A stretch of 56,394 bases of DNA, from positions 1 to 56,394 of the forward strand of contig SLNO01000110.1 in NCBI GenBank assembly GCA_007132975.1, written 5' to 3'. Position 1 is the stretch's first letter, and every line of letters starts with the position of its first letter. Source of the DNA: Balneolales bacterium (GTDB taxonomy: Bacteria; Bacteroidota; Rhodothermia; Balneolales; Natronogracilivirgulaceae). The notes below the pieces were generated by a model. It saw nothing but the letters and a program-made list of their open reading frames with translations. It searched no databases and was not told the DNA's origin. A program made the position numbers and the translations under genes. Shown one piece after another: positions 17,054 through 26,631 of this stretch.

Positions 17054-19159
17054 CTATTTGATGATGGCCAGACGCCCCCTTTGGATGTTGCCGCTGTCCA
17101 GATCCTTCACAGTGTAGAGATACAGGCCTGTCGTAAGGTCCTGGTTGGCATCTGAGAGCAGGTCCCAGTGGTTCTCGCCGCCCGACATGACTGGATTGCC
17201 GTCACTCAGGTTGGCAAACCAGCGGATATCACCCCTGTAGGTGTCAGAGTTGTGCGTTGTCGTGGCGACCACTTCCCCTGCAAGCGTATAAATGGTCAGT
17301 TCGGCATTAGGGGGAAGGTTGAAGAACGTGAGCTTCCGGGTAAAGGAAGTGCCACCGTCCCAAGCTGCACTTACCCTGTAGGGGTTTGGATAGACACCTA
17401 CCTTCTGTTCAAAGCCGACATTTGGCGGGGTTCCGGGAAATACGTTGACGGCATTGGCGGTCTGGCTGGTTTCAAGGGAGCCAACTCCCTCTCCGCCCCA
17501 GTCAAATGCGGTTATGGAAAAGCTGTACTGCCATCCGCTCAGCATTCCCTCAATACGGTATCGGTACCAGTATTCCGTATCGTCACCGGGGAAAACGCGG
17601 GGTCCGTCCGGAATCAGTATCTCGTCAAATCCGGTGTTATACCCAATGGGCGAGTCTTTGGTGTCGAATTCACGGATGAGCTGGCGCTCGGTCAGGGTGC
17701 CTCGAAGGTCGTCACCCAGTTTGGAACGATAGATGCGGTAGCCGGCAAAATCCTTCTCACCGGAAATGGGGTCGACGGTCTCCTCGGCCCTGCGGTCCCA
17801 GTACACGATAGCCGCACCTTCTTCGAGTTCCACGCGGATCCGGGGTACATCGGGCGGCTCGGGGACAAGGTAACGCTGGCGCTGACGCGAGAGGGTGTCG
17901 TACTGCCCTTCGAAAATGCGGAAAGCCCAGTCAACTGCTTCCACGAGGTTTACCCTTGTGTCAGCGTTATCAATCCGCTTGCCTTCAAGGCCCTGATAAT
18001 CGTCCGGCTTCGGAGCAGCAACCATTGCCATGTACACGGTGACGGTTTCCCCCGGCTCCACTTCCGGAAAAGGCCCGATGGAATGGAGCTGGATGTAGTT
18101 TCCATCAGCGTTGATTCCGTCAGTGCGCAACCTTTCCCGGTTCTGATTAAGGGGCCAGGGATTGGCCATCCGCCCGTAACGGTCCACATCGTCGGTGGGT
18201 CGCAGAAAAATACCGGAACCGGCCGAAAACTGCCAGAATGCAGGCTGTACCATGGGTGGCGTAAGGCCGAGCTCGCTCATTTCGTTCTGGTAGAGCTCGG
18301 CGTAGCGGGGATGGAACTCCACACCGCGGTACTCCGATCCGAGGATCACGGAAGCCGCATAGGTATTGAAACTGGGATCATCGTTTGAGCCCACATCAAA
18401 AGCATAAAGTGCGTAAAAGTTCTCGCCGCCATCATCACGGCCCGTCTCATCGAGATAGCCAAATCCACCCTTGTTGAAAAACTCAGAGCCGGTTTCGGTG
18501 GTGGTATTGACATTTCGTACGACCATATCCGAATACATGGCAACGTACACATCCTCCCAAATATCATCGCTGTTGTTGGTGATGTCATAGCGAAGGATGC
18601 TCATTCCCTCGGCAAAGCCGAAGTTCCAGTTGTAGCTTTCCATGCGTACGTCTGCGAACAACGGCTGCTCGTGACCTGATATGGGGATATTGTTGACAAC
18701 GGTGTTGCGGTCGGAAAAATGGGCGATCAGATCCTGATGGCTGACGGCGCGGGGACTGAACACATCGGAATCGGGAAAGGTCGAGCGCTCTTCGATGAGC
18801 CTGCCGTCATTGGTGAATTCGTAACCGGCCTTGCCCGTTGAATATCCGGCTGGATCGGTTACGGCTGCGGTGGAAACGAGGGTGGCGCCTCCAACCCTTG
18901 CGCCAACCCAGATACCGGCTTCAAAGAGGTGCTCGGTCCCGGTTCCCCTGGGGAACTCCATGCTTGGAAGTCCGATGGGCTGATTGCGCACATTTGGGCG
19001 ACCAAGCGTACCGGCGTTGGTAATGGAAAGACCGAGATTGCTGACTTCAACAGCCCTGCGTTCGAACTGGTGTTGCGCATGAGTGACTGTGGCAGTAGCC
19101 ATCCATGCTGAGAGAATCAATGTCAGGGAAACGGTAGAAAGAGCGTAACGATTACTCAT
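17054..19159 (-). CDS. Large secreted protein with FlgD/T9SS-like C-terminal domain, function unknown
   Basis: A 701-residue exported protein of unknown function. A signal peptide ends near residue 28 (ATATVTHAQ). The N-terminal phrase HLFEAGIWVGARVGG with a preceding SNLGLSITNAGTLG recurs in large secreted proteins of Balneolota and Ignavibacteria-like bacteria (from memory). The middle contains an Fn3-like stretch (VPRIRVELEEGAAIVYWDR, then FAGYRIYRSKLG). The C-terminus has VYPNPYRVSAAWDGG, LTIYTLAGEVVATT and TTGLYLYTVKD followed by GRLAIIK. This is the arrangement of FlgD-Ig/T9SS C-terminal domains, although the YPNP motif is followed by Y rather than the usual FNP. It is the first gene of the leftward envelope cluster; the region upstream is non-coding. 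Secretion by T9SS is likely but less certain than for the neighbour. Confidence 0.75.
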   Translation of the reverse strand: MSNRYALSTVSLTLILSAWMATATVTHAQHQFERRAVEVSNLGLSITNAGTLGRPNVRNQPIGLPSMEFPRGTGTEHLFEAGIWVGARVGGATLVSTAAVTDPAGYSTGKAGYEFTNDGRLIEERSTFPDSDVFSPRAVSHQDLIAHFSDRNTVVNNIPISGHEQPLFADVRMESYNWNFGFAEGMSILRYDITNNSDDIWEDVYVAMYSDMVVRNVNTTTETGSEFFNKGGFGYLDETGRDDGGENFYALYAFDVGSNDDPSFNTYAASVILGSEYRGVEFHPRYAELYQNEMSELGLTPPMVQPAFWQFSAGSGIFLRPTDDVDRYGRMANPWPLNQNRERLRTDGINADGNYIQLHSIGPFPEVEPGETVTVYMAMVAAPKPDDYQGLEGKRIDNADTRVNLVEAVDWAFRIFEGQYDTLSRQRQRYLVPEPPDVPRIRVELEEGAAIVYWDRRAEETVDPISGEKDFAGYRIYRSKLGDDLRGTLTERQLIREFDTKDSPIGYNTGFDEILIPDGPRVFPGDDTEYWYRYRIEGMLSGWQYSFSITAFDWGGEGVGSLETSQTANAVNVFPGTPPNVGFEQKVGVYPNPYRVSAAWDGGTSFTRKLTFFNLPPNAELTIYTLAGEVVATTTHNSDTYRGDIRWFANLSDGNPVMSGGENHWDLLSDANQDLTTGLYLYTVKDLDSGNIQRGRLAIIK

Positions 19160-19669
19160 TTAGTAAATAGTGGTCGTGTCTTCGTTGATTTTTTTAAACT
19201 TGCGAATTTGGTGACCGGCGGTTTTTGATTGTAGTTCCGAGCGGTCTGTTCTTACGAATTGGAGGTAAAATTAGACCTTTTAAAAACGAAAAAAAAATTG
19301 GCATTCCTGTTTCCGAAGAATTTCACACAACGATAATATGCTCTTTGTCACACCATTTTCGTTGCATGCAAGCTGCCCTGTGCAGTATCGGTCATTTGGG
19401 CCGGTCATACGGTGCAATGGTGATTGCTATAATCTTAAATATCCCAAAAAAATGGCATCTTTGCAAAGAGCTCCCGGAGTCCATGATTCAAAAAAAATAA
19501 TTTCAGCTCTGCCGCGTAATTTTTATTTTAGCGATCCTCCTTAACGGCACATCATACATGCTCCCAAAGCAATCAACCACATACATGCAATACTTGGCGG
19601 AGCCATGAACGCCTCTCCCTTTGCCTGATGTTGTCTCAATGTGCCATCTATAATTAAATCTTTTCAGTC
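19160..19669. other. Intergenic region between divergent secreted-protein genes
   Basis: 510 bases, more A/T-rich than the flanks, between the leftward cluster and the rightward nuclease genes. It must hold both promoters, but no full TTTG-N19-TAnnTTTG match was found; the nearest is CATCTTTG at 19456-19463 on the plus strand, without an upstream partner. A 91-codon open frame (19225-19500) has no family features and is not called. No tRNA or convincing hairpin was seen. Confidence 0.6.
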
Positions 19670-22600
19670 ATGAAGCAAAACTCCTACCGTATCCCCATTT
19701 TCACAATTCTCTTTTTAGTATTCTTTCTCCCTCTGACGGCGCTGGGACAGCTTTTCGAGGACTTTGAGAGTGGTTCCAAAACTGGATATGCACCTGCGAC
19801 TGTCGATCTGGCATCCGGACCGTGGATGTTGCATGAGGCACTGCTTGGACGTCAGAGCGGAGACAAACGAATTGGTACCCAGTCGGTTCGTCTCAGGAAT
19901 GGATATGTTGGAATGGAGTTTGACATATCAGGAGCTGGTGAGGTGCGTTTCTTTCATGCCAATGCCGGTTTTTCCGGTGATACTGGTGGGAAGATCCAGC
20001 TTCAGTACTCTCAGAACGGTGGTGGAAGCTGGACCGATGTCGGACCAGAGCTCACGTCTCCTGAAGACGACCTGGAGCAGGCAAGCATACCGGTCAACCT
20101 CGACGGTGACATTCGGTTCCGAATCGTCAGGACTGCCGGTGACCGCATCAGTATCGATAATTTCGAGGTAACGGCATTCGAGGAGATTTCCGAGGAACCC
20201 CGCCTGCGTGCCGAAGTAGGCGGAACCCTGATCGAAGACGGTGGCTCGATAGCCTTCGGATCCGTCATGACCGACAATGAGGTTTTGAGAACCTTGACGC
20301 TCACCAACACCGGTCAGGACACGCTCGTTTACTCAGGTGCAGCAATTTCAGGTAGTGATGTATTCAATCTGGATGGACAAACCGGCGGCGTTCTTGCAAA
20401 CGGTGAAAGTGTTCAGCTGACTCTCTCCTTTGTTCCTGAAATTCCTGGTGATTACGAAGGCTTTTTCACTGTGGAAACCAATGACCCTGATCGCGAAACC
20501 TTCACACTGAACCTGTCTGGACGAGGACTTCCTTCCGATGAACCCATTTCCATCGCTGAAGCCCGAGAACTGCCAACCGGCACCGTTGTTACCGTAGCAG
20601 GATGGGTGACAGTCGCCGATGAGCTCTCAGGACCTATTTACTTCCAGGATGAAACAGCCGGTATTGCTTCCTATTATGGCCCGTTGATGAGGGATGAGGA
20701 AGTTGGCTTCACACTTGGCGTGGCACATGGTGATTCCATTGTCGTTACCGGTCCCCTCACCACATTCAACGATCTGTTGCAGATAGCACCCTTGGATGGT
20801 GTCATGGAGACCGTTGAGTTTGAGGTTTTTCCCGAAGCAAATCGCGACATCGCACCCAGGGTAATAACTATTGCCGAATTAAATTCAGGGAACTACGAGG
20901 GACAGCTGGTACAGTTAGACAGCGTGCTTCTTGAAAGCAGCGGTTCTTTTTCAGGTCAGACGAATTATGATGTAACCGACGGGGTGAACACCACGGAAAT
21001 CCGTATTTCTGAATTCACCGATCTTCCCGGCATTGCCATTCCCAATGTGCCTGTCAACATTGTTGGTGCCGCCAGCCGGTTCCGCCAGTTCGTCCAGGTA
21101 TTCCCTCGCTCCCGTGCTGATATCATCCAGATCGGCGATGCACCGCTTTTCATTTCTTCCGCTCCGTTTGAAACGGCCGCAACACCCAGCAGCATCTCTT
21201 TCCAATGGGAAACCGACCGGCCCGGCACTACGGAACTGTGCTTTGGTCTTACAGCATCGCTGGAACTGGGATGTATCGAGGACCCCGAACCAAAGCAGGA
21301 GCATTCTCTTGTACTTGAGGACCTGGATGCGGCCACCATCTACAAGGTGCAGCTGCGTTCGGCGGCCGGTATGGACACCAGCCGGACGAGCCCCTACTTT
21401 GTGACCACCACCTCTCCCCCGGAGGCCACTCAGCAGATCAATGTTTATTTCAACAAGAGTGTGGATCACACCCTTGCCGTCGGAGAGCAGGCAACCCAAA
21501 ATTTCAGCTTCCCCGACCATTATATCCGCCGAATATTTGAAGCCCAGCACTCCATCGACATTGCCTTCTACAGCACAAGCGGTAGCGTAGGCGCGCAAAT
21601 CGCCAATTTTCTCGGTCAGTCGCACAACCGCGGGGTCGAGGTCCGGGTGATCCTCGATCATACCACCAGCACCACAGCGGTTGAAACCGAACTTCAGGCC
21701 AACGGCGTTCCATTCATCCTCAGCAACTTCGGCAGCCAGAACAGTGGCAGGAGCGGCATCCACCACAACAAGTTTGCCGTCATCGATTACAAGGGCGGTG
21801 AACCGGACGATGTCTGGCTCATCACCAGTTCGTGGAATGCCACGGACCAGGGATCCGAACAGCAGTACCAGAACATGATCGAATTCCAGGACGTCTCTAT
21901 TGCAGGAGCCTACACGCGTGAGTTTGACCAGATGTGGGGAAGCAGCACCTCCACACCCAGCTCCGCCAATGCGCGATTCGGTGAAAACAAGCAGGTTGTG
22001 AACCCGATGCTCTTCTGGATAGGTGACAGTCATGTGCGGCTGCATTTCAGTCCGCAGGGCGGTACAGAAGATGCCATAGTGCAGGCTATCAACCGGGCAG
22101 AGCACAGCGTGAACGTGGGAACCATGCTCATCACCCGTTTCACCATCGCCAATGCACTGCGCAACAGACATGATGCAGGCCTTGCCGTCCGCGGTGTCAT
22201 CGGCAATGTCGGCGTCACGGGCAGCCAGTTCGAAACGCTCTCTTCCTGGGGTGACTTTATCCACTTCCCGGAAGGTCAGTTCGGCCTGTTGCACCACAAA
22301 TACGCCATCATCGACGGCGAGCAGACATCCTGGAACGGCACGGTGATCACCGGATCGCATAACTGGTCAGGCGCCGCCAACCAGACCAATGATGAAAACA
22401 CGATCATCATCACCGACCCGCGTATCGCCAATCTTTTCATCCAGGAATTCGGCGCCCGCTACAATCAGGTCGGCGGCGAAAACGAAATCGTAGTCAGTTC
22501 CGAAACCGATCTCACCGAAGTCCCCGAGCGCTTCACGGTCCACCAGAATTATCCGAACCCCTTCAACCCGTCCACGGTTATCTCCTTTGAACTGCCGTCC

Positions 22601-22795
22601 GATCACAACGTGAGCATCAGGCTGTTCGATACACTGGGACGCGAAGTGGCTACGCTGGTTTCCGGCGAGTCTCTCTCTGCGGGCCGACATGAGGTTACTT
22701 TCGACGCATCCTCCCTGTCAAGCGGCATATACATCTACCGGGTGGAACTCGGCGACGGGCAGTCCATGACCCGAAAAATGACACTTATCAAATAA
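19670..22795 (+). CDS. T9SS-secreted phospholipase D-like (HKD) nuclease
   Basis: A 1041-residue secreted protein. A signal peptide (1-25) is followed by a jelly-roll-like domain (about 26-170). A choice-of-anchor/ASPM-type Ig domain comes next (about 180-285, LTLTNTGQDTLVYSGAAISG), then two OB-like segments (about 290-485, GTVVTVAGWVTVADELSG) and an Fn3-like domain (about 490-590). Two phospholipase D half-domains follow. Catalytic motifs are H699-N-K701-x4-D706 (HNKFAVID) and H875-H-K877-x4-D882 (HHKYAIID), each followed by a T/GS-x-N segment (SSWN, SHNWS). Both HKD motifs are intact, so the active site should be complete. The last about 85 residues are a T9SS type A domain (HQNYPNPFNPST, ending TRKMTLIK). 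PLD-family proteins of this form cleave phosphodiesters in DNA or lipids. Nuclease action is favoured because the next gene is a second T9SS-tagged phosphodiesterase 26 bases downstream. Confidence 0.9.
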   Translation: MKQNSYRIPIFTILFLVFFLPLTALGQLFEDFESGSKTGYAPATVDLASGPWMLHEALLGRQSGDKRIGTQSVRLRNGYVGMEFDISGAGEVRFFHANAGFSGDTGGKIQLQYSQNGGGSWTDVGPELTSPEDDLEQASIPVNLDGDIRFRIVRTAGDRISIDNFEVTAFEEISEEPRLRAEVGGTLIEDGGSIAFGSVMTDNEVLRTLTLTNTGQDTLVYSGAAISGSDVFNLDGQTGGVLANGESVQLTLSFVPEIPGDYEGFFTVETNDPDRETFTLNLSGRGLPSDEPISIAEARELPTGTVVTVAGWVTVADELSGPIYFQDETAGIASYYGPLMRDEEVGFTLGVAHGDSIVVTGPLTTFNDLLQIAPLDGVMETVEFEVFPEANRDIAPRVITIAELNSGNYEGQLVQLDSVLLESSGSFSGQTNYDVTDGVNTTEIRISEFTDLPGIAIPNVPVNIVGAASRFRQFVQVFPRSRADIIQIGDAPLFISSAPFETAATPSSISFQWETDRPGTTELCFGLTASLELGCIEDPEPKQEHSLVLEDLDAATIYKVQLRSAAGMDTSRTSPYFVTTTSPPEATQQINVYFNKSVDHTLAVGEQATQNFSFPDHYIRRIFEAQHSIDIAFYSTSGSVGAQIANFLGQSHNRGVEVRVILDHTTSTTAVETELQANGVPFILSNFGSQNSGRSGIHHNKFAVIDYKGGEPDDVWLITSSWNATDQGSEQQYQNMIEFQDVSIAGAYTREFDQMWGSSTSTPSSANARFGENKQVVNPMLFWIGDSHVRLHFSPQGGTEDAIVQAINRAEHSVNVGTMLITRFTIANALRNRHDAGLAVRGVIGNVGVTGSQFETLSSWGDFIHFPEGQFGLLHHKYAIIDGEQTSWNGTVITGSHNWSGAANQTNDENTIIITDPRIANLFIQEFGARYNQVGGENEIVVSSETDLTEVPERFTVHQNYPNPFNPSTVISFELPSDHNVSIRLFDTLGREVATLVSGESLSAGRHEVTFDASSLSSGIYIYRVELGDGQSMTRKMTLIK

Positions 22796-22821
22796 TCCAG
22801 TGAGATAAATATCCATTATCA

Positions 22822-24066
22822 ATGAGTTTGAGAGCACGAATTACCATCACCGGCATCCTGTTTTTTCTTGCAGCTGGACCGGTCGGACTATTTGCACAGT
22901 ACAGTGACGAATGGGCTCACATACCCCGCTCAGAAACATTTGACGTGGTCACCTGGAACATCGAGTGGTTTGGTGATGATCAGAATGGTCCCAGCGATAC
23001 GGAGCAGCAGTACACCCACGTGAAGTGGATCATCGAGGACTTGCAGCCCGACCTCATGGCGGTCCAGGAGATTGCCAACCCGGCACAGTTCCAGCGCCTG
23101 GTGGACGATCTCGATGACTACCAGGGCTTCATCACCAACTATTCCCAACCCCAGCAGGTCGGTTTCCTCTACAACACCAATACGGTTGACTCGCTGTTCA
23201 GCAGCCTTGTTGACACTGACAGCGGACAGAATTCGTTCTACTGGGCGGGCCGTTTTCCCTTGGAGTTTGTGATTCAGGCGCGGGTGGATGGGTCCAGCCG
23301 CATCATCTACGCCGTGGGTATCCACGCAAAAGCATTTTCCGATCCCGAGTCCTACGACCGCAGGGTGGCCGCCTCGCAGGATATCAAGGCCTATTTCGAC
23401 CAGTCCGTGACCCCTCACAGCGCCCTCATCTTCCTTGGCGACTACAACGATGACGTCATTCGGTCTACGCGCGGGACCTTTTTCGATTCTCCCTACAGGA
23501 ATTTCCTGGACGACCCAGACTATACCATCGTCTCGGAGCCACTCAGCAGACAGGCTGCCGAGTCATGGAAACGGGGCACCCGCGTTGGCAGCATGATCGA
23601 CCACATCACGATCAACCACCACTTGCACGATAAATGGCTGCAGGGCTCCGAAATGGTCTATGTGCCCGATTACATCGGCGATTTCAGCAACACGACATCC
23701 GACCACCGGCCGGTATATGCCCGCTTTGATCTGTCGGGCACGCTGAATGCGACTTCTGCCGAACTTGACAGGGCCGATTCCAGTCAGGACACACCCATGC
23801 GGACCGAACTGCTGGGCAACTATCCCAACCCGTTCAATCCTGTGACTGTAATTCCGTTCAATCTAGCGGAGCCGTCCCGCATATCCCTGACCATCTACAA
23901 TGCCCTCGGCCAGCAGGTGGCCCGCCCCGTATCCGAAACGCAGTACCGGGCCGGATCGCACTCAGTGTCATTTAATGCCCGCAACCTTTCCAGCGGTTTC
24001 TACTTTTACCGGCTTGAGGATGACAGCGGATGGTCTCAAACCCGCAAGATGATCCTGGTCAAGTAG
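22822..24066 (+). CDS. T9SS-secreted endonuclease/exonuclease/phosphatase-family protein
   Basis: A 414-residue secreted enzyme. A signal peptide (1-25) is followed by an EEP (DNase I-like) domain: VVTWNIEWFG near residue 36, DLMAVQEIAN with the metal-binding Glu, GIHAKAF, FLGDYNDD with the Asp/Asn pair, and the terminal TSDHRPVYARF with the catalytic His. All main motifs are present. The C-terminal about 80 residues are a T9SS type A domain (LLGNYPNPFNPVT, then ALGQQVARPV, ending TRKMILVK). It probably hydrolyses extracellular DNA or RNA, Mg-dependently, after export through T9SS. It starts 26 bases after the PLD-like gene and is co-transcribed with it. Related EEP proteins can act on sphingolipids or phosphoinositides, but the genomic pairing favours a nuclease. 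Confidence 0.9.
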   Translation: MSLRARITITGILFFLAAGPVGLFAQYSDEWAHIPRSETFDVVTWNIEWFGDDQNGPSDTEQQYTHVKWIIEDLQPDLMAVQEIANPAQFQRLVDDLDDYQGFITNYSQPQQVGFLYNTNTVDSLFSSLVDTDSGQNSFYWAGRFPLEFVIQARVDGSSRIIYAVGIHAKAFSDPESYDRRVAASQDIKAYFDQSVTPHSALIFLGDYNDDVIRSTRGTFFDSPYRNFLDDPDYTIVSEPLSRQAAESWKRGTRVGSMIDHITINHHLHDKWLQGSEMVYVPDYIGDFSNTTSDHRPVYARFDLSGTLNATSAELDRADSSQDTPMRTELLGNYPNPFNPVTVIPFNLAEPSRISLTIYNALGQQVARPVSETQYRAGSHSVSFNARNLSSGFYFYRLEDDSGWSQTRKMILVK

Positions 24067-24188
24067 ATCCAAAGCGCTCCTGCAGGCTTGCGTTCAAACC
24101 GAAAGCTCACCCCGGTTGAGGTCGTTCCTTTTTCGGTTGGATACGGCCGCGGACTGGATCGGTGGGCTGCAGCCATAAATACATTCAC

Positions 24189-25103
24189 TCAATGTTCTGA
24201 GGAGGCTGTCAGATATTCCAGTCTTTCACGGCCACGGTCCCTGAGGGATGTAAGATCGGGATGATTGCGGTCCACAACGACACGGTACTGTTCCGCAGCC
24301 TGTTGCTCATGGCCCGATTTTTCCAGTGAAAGGGCTAAAAAGTAGCGAAAAATCACATTCTCAGGCCATTTATCAACAAGAGGTTCCACAATTCTAAGGG
24401 CATCATCATACAGCTCCTCCTCATGATAGAGGTAGACCAGGATCATCCTGGCATCTGTACTGGTATGAGTATCACTTTCAGCCGCTTCCTCCAGCAAGCG
24501 CAAGCCTGTGTCCCTGTTACCGGAAAGTCCAACCATACTCGTCAGCCACCTGGCCTCGCGTGGCATGGTACCCATCATGTAATGGAAAAGTCCTTGTCCA
24601 ATCAGTACATCCGGGTTATTGCCACTCATTCCCATGAGTTTCCTGGTAAAGGAGAAACCGCTGGCACCGCTGCGCACCGCGGTGCGGTACTGACGCTCAC
24701 TTGCTGCCACCAGTCCCCGATACCCATACAGCCCCCCCATCATAAGTACTGTGGTAGTGTCTTGCGGTATCGATTTCATTCTTGCATTTCCAACCTCAAG
24801 TGCTGTTTCTGACTTTTCCAGGAACTGGTCGGCCGCTTCTGAACTCTCATCGGCAAAGAAATACTGCCAAAAGGGCACCATGGCTTCGAAAAAGAAGGGT
24901 CTTGGGTCTGTCTCGTTTTCTTTTTGCAAATCCCGGAATATGGTCCGGGCATTATCCCAGTCCGTTTTGTAGAAAGCGGTGATGCCGCTATCGAGTTGAT
25001 TTTCAAAAGAGGCGGCGCGTTCTTTTTCTCCTTCCGTGGGCTCTGCATCATGGTTGATTCCTGGAATCATAAGCAGAATAGCAATTAGCAGCGTTGAGTA
25101 CAT
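24189..25103 (-). CDS. TPR-repeat protein, exported
   Basis: A 304-residue protein starting with a short hydrophobic export signal (MYSTLLIAILLMIPG). The rest is helical and fits tetratricopeptide repeats: GITAFYKTDWDNARTIF, then AADQFLEKSETALEVGNAR, and at the end FRYFLALSLEKSGHEQQAAEQY with the typical A/G-A-Y spacing. No catalytic motif is visible. TPR proteins act as scaffolds; exported ones in these phyla often work in envelope assembly. The gene is single: it faces the nuclease pair convergently, with 122 bases between. A possible stem (AACCGAAA with TTTCGGTT) lies in that gap but has no clear T-tail. The partner is unknown. Confidence 0.75.
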   Translation of the reverse strand: MYSTLLIAILLMIPGINHDAEPTEGEKERAASFENQLDSGITAFYKTDWDNARTIFRDLQKENETDPRPFFFEAMVPFWQYFFADESSEAADQFLEKSETALEVGNARMKSIPQDTTTVLMMGGLYGYRGLVAASERQYRTAVRSGASGFSFTRKLMGMSGNNPDVLIGQGLFHYMMGTMPREARWLTSMVGLSGNRDTGLRLLEEAAESDTHTSTDARMILVYLYHEEELYDDALRIVEPLVDKWPENVIFRYFLALSLEKSGHEQQAAEQYRVVVDRNHPDLTSLRDRGRERLEYLTASSEH

Positions 25104-25288
25104 ACATTAAGTCTGAGTGATTAACCTTATGGCAACAGGTAAAATAGCCTCTTAATATTTACAGGTAGTAATCGTTTTTAAATCCTGTTTTATTGCCTGG
25201 GGGGTTGCATTAGATGCAAGCTGAAAAAAACAACGACGAACCGGGGTCAAAAACAAACTTTCAAAGTCTCAAAACATCAGAGACCTGA

Positions 25289-26590
25289 TCAGTCATCGAA
25301 ATGACCCGGGCCGAGACGGTCCTCCGTGCTTGCTACTGCTACCGAAACTGCAGCGTCACCGGTGATGTTCACGGCTGTCCGTGCCATGTCCAGGATCCTG
25401 TCCACACCCAATATCAGCGCTATGCCTTCGACCGGAACCTCTACAGCTTGCAGCACGATGACCAGCATGATGATACCTGCTCCCGGGACGCCTGCCGTTC
25501 CGATGGATGCGAGTGTTGCCGTGATCACAATGATGAGCTGCTGCGAAAGTGTGAGATCTATCCCTACGGCCTGGGCAATGAAAACAGCGGCAACCGCCTG
25601 GTAGAGACTGGTGCCATCCATGTTGATGGTTGCCCCGACCGGCAGCACAAAACTGGCCACTTCCTCATGCACACCCAGTTTCTTCTCCACCCTTTCCATG
25701 GTCAGCGGCAGGGTTGCAAGGCTTGAGCTTGTGCTGAAACCGAGCAGCTGAGCCGGACGGATCCCCCTGAGGAAGTTCCACATGGACATGTTGCTGAACA
25801 GCTTGAAAAGTGTTGTGTAGACGATCGCGACGTGGAGCAGCAGACCGGCGATCACAACCAGTCCGTAAACAAGCAACGCGTGGAGCAGTTCCACGGTGCC
25901 CCGCAGGTCTTCACCGCCCAGATCCACAATCACCGTAGCAATGAGAGCGAAAACGCCGTAAGGCGCAATTTTCATGATCATCTCCACAATTTTGATGATC
26001 ACATCGTTAAGGGCATCGAAAAAATCCACCAGTACCCGGGATTTATCCTCCGGGATGCGCATCAAACCGATCCCGATGATCAGCGCCACAAAGACAATCT
26101 GAAGCATGTTGGCATTTTCCGAGGCGGCGGCGAAAAAATTGGAAGGGACGATATCCACAATAAACTGAAGCGGACTGCGGTCGAGTACCTGGGTGGCCGC
26201 TTCTTCCTGACCCTCAATGTTCTCCTTGTAGCTTTCGAAGAGCGCGTCCCTGGTCTCCTCGGGCAGTACTTTTCCGGGTTGGACGAGGTTTACCACCGTC
26301 AGCCCGATGGATATGGCGAAAACGGTGGTCACCATGTAGATGCCGATGGTCTTGCCTCCCATCCTGGACAGTTTGGTCAGGTCGTTGAGGTTTGTGATGC
26401 CGACGATCAGCGAGGCGATCACAAGCGGAATGGCGACCAGTTGGAGCATCCGGATGAAGATGGTTCCGAATGGCTGCACAAAATCAAGGGTAAACGCCTG
26501 GAGACCGGTTAGCGAGGCAAAAATCCCCCAAATGAGTCCGGCAATAAGCCCGATCAGGATCTGCCAGTGTAATGTCTTGTACCAGGGCAT
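25289..26590 (-). CDS. Sodium- or proton-coupled dicarboxylate/glutamate symporter (DAACS family)
   Basis: A 433-residue inner membrane transporter of the DAACS (GltP/GltT/DctA) family. Diagnostic motifs are the serine-rich hairpin FSTSSSLATLPLTMERVEKKLG and the NMDGTSLY segment with downstream IMLVIVLQAVEVPVEGIALILGVDRILDM, which carry the substrate and sodium sites. Helices 1-6 and the hairpins can be followed. Members import glutamate, aspartate or C4-dicarboxylates with Na+ or H+; the arginine used by glutamate-specific members is replaced here by the context MARTAVNITGDA, which keeps R and D, so an amino-acid dicarboxylate is plausible. It follows the DUF3098-like gene by 41 bases on the same strand. 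A short stem (25266-25270 with 25280-25284) followed by T-rich sequence may end the transcript. Confidence 0.93.
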   Translation of the reverse strand: MPWYKTLHWQILIGLIAGLIWGIFASLTGLQAFTLDFVQPFGTIFIRMLQLVAIPLVIASLIVGITNLNDLTKLSRMGGKTIGIYMVTTVFAISIGLTVVNLVQPGKVLPEETRDALFESYKENIEGQEEAATQVLDRSPLQFIVDIVPSNFFAAASENANMLQIVFVALIIGIGLMRIPEDKSRVLVDFFDALNDVIIKIVEMIMKIAPYGVFALIATVIVDLGGEDLRGTVELLHALLVYGLVVIAGLLLHVAIVYTTLFKLFSNMSMWNFLRGIRPAQLLGFSTSSSLATLPLTMERVEKKLGVHEEVASFVLPVGATINMDGTSLYQAVAAVFIAQAVGIDLTLSQQLIIVITATLASIGTAGVPGAGIIMLVIVLQAVEVPVEGIALILGVDRILDMARTAVNITGDAAVSVAVASTEDRLGPGHFDD

Positions 26591-26631
26591 ACTGTGGGTC
26601 TGTCCGTTATAGCTGCTCAGGCCAGGCCTGT

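Noticed and set aside
19225-19500. A 91-codon plus-strand frame in the intergenic region
   Set aside because: No signal, no recognisable domain, AT-rich leader composition and no ribosome-binding site.
20951-22360. A 469-codon open frame on the minus strand
   Set aside because: It is antisense to the PLD-like nuclease gene, whose HKD and T9SS motifs are unmistakable; the translation shows no signal, domain or motif.
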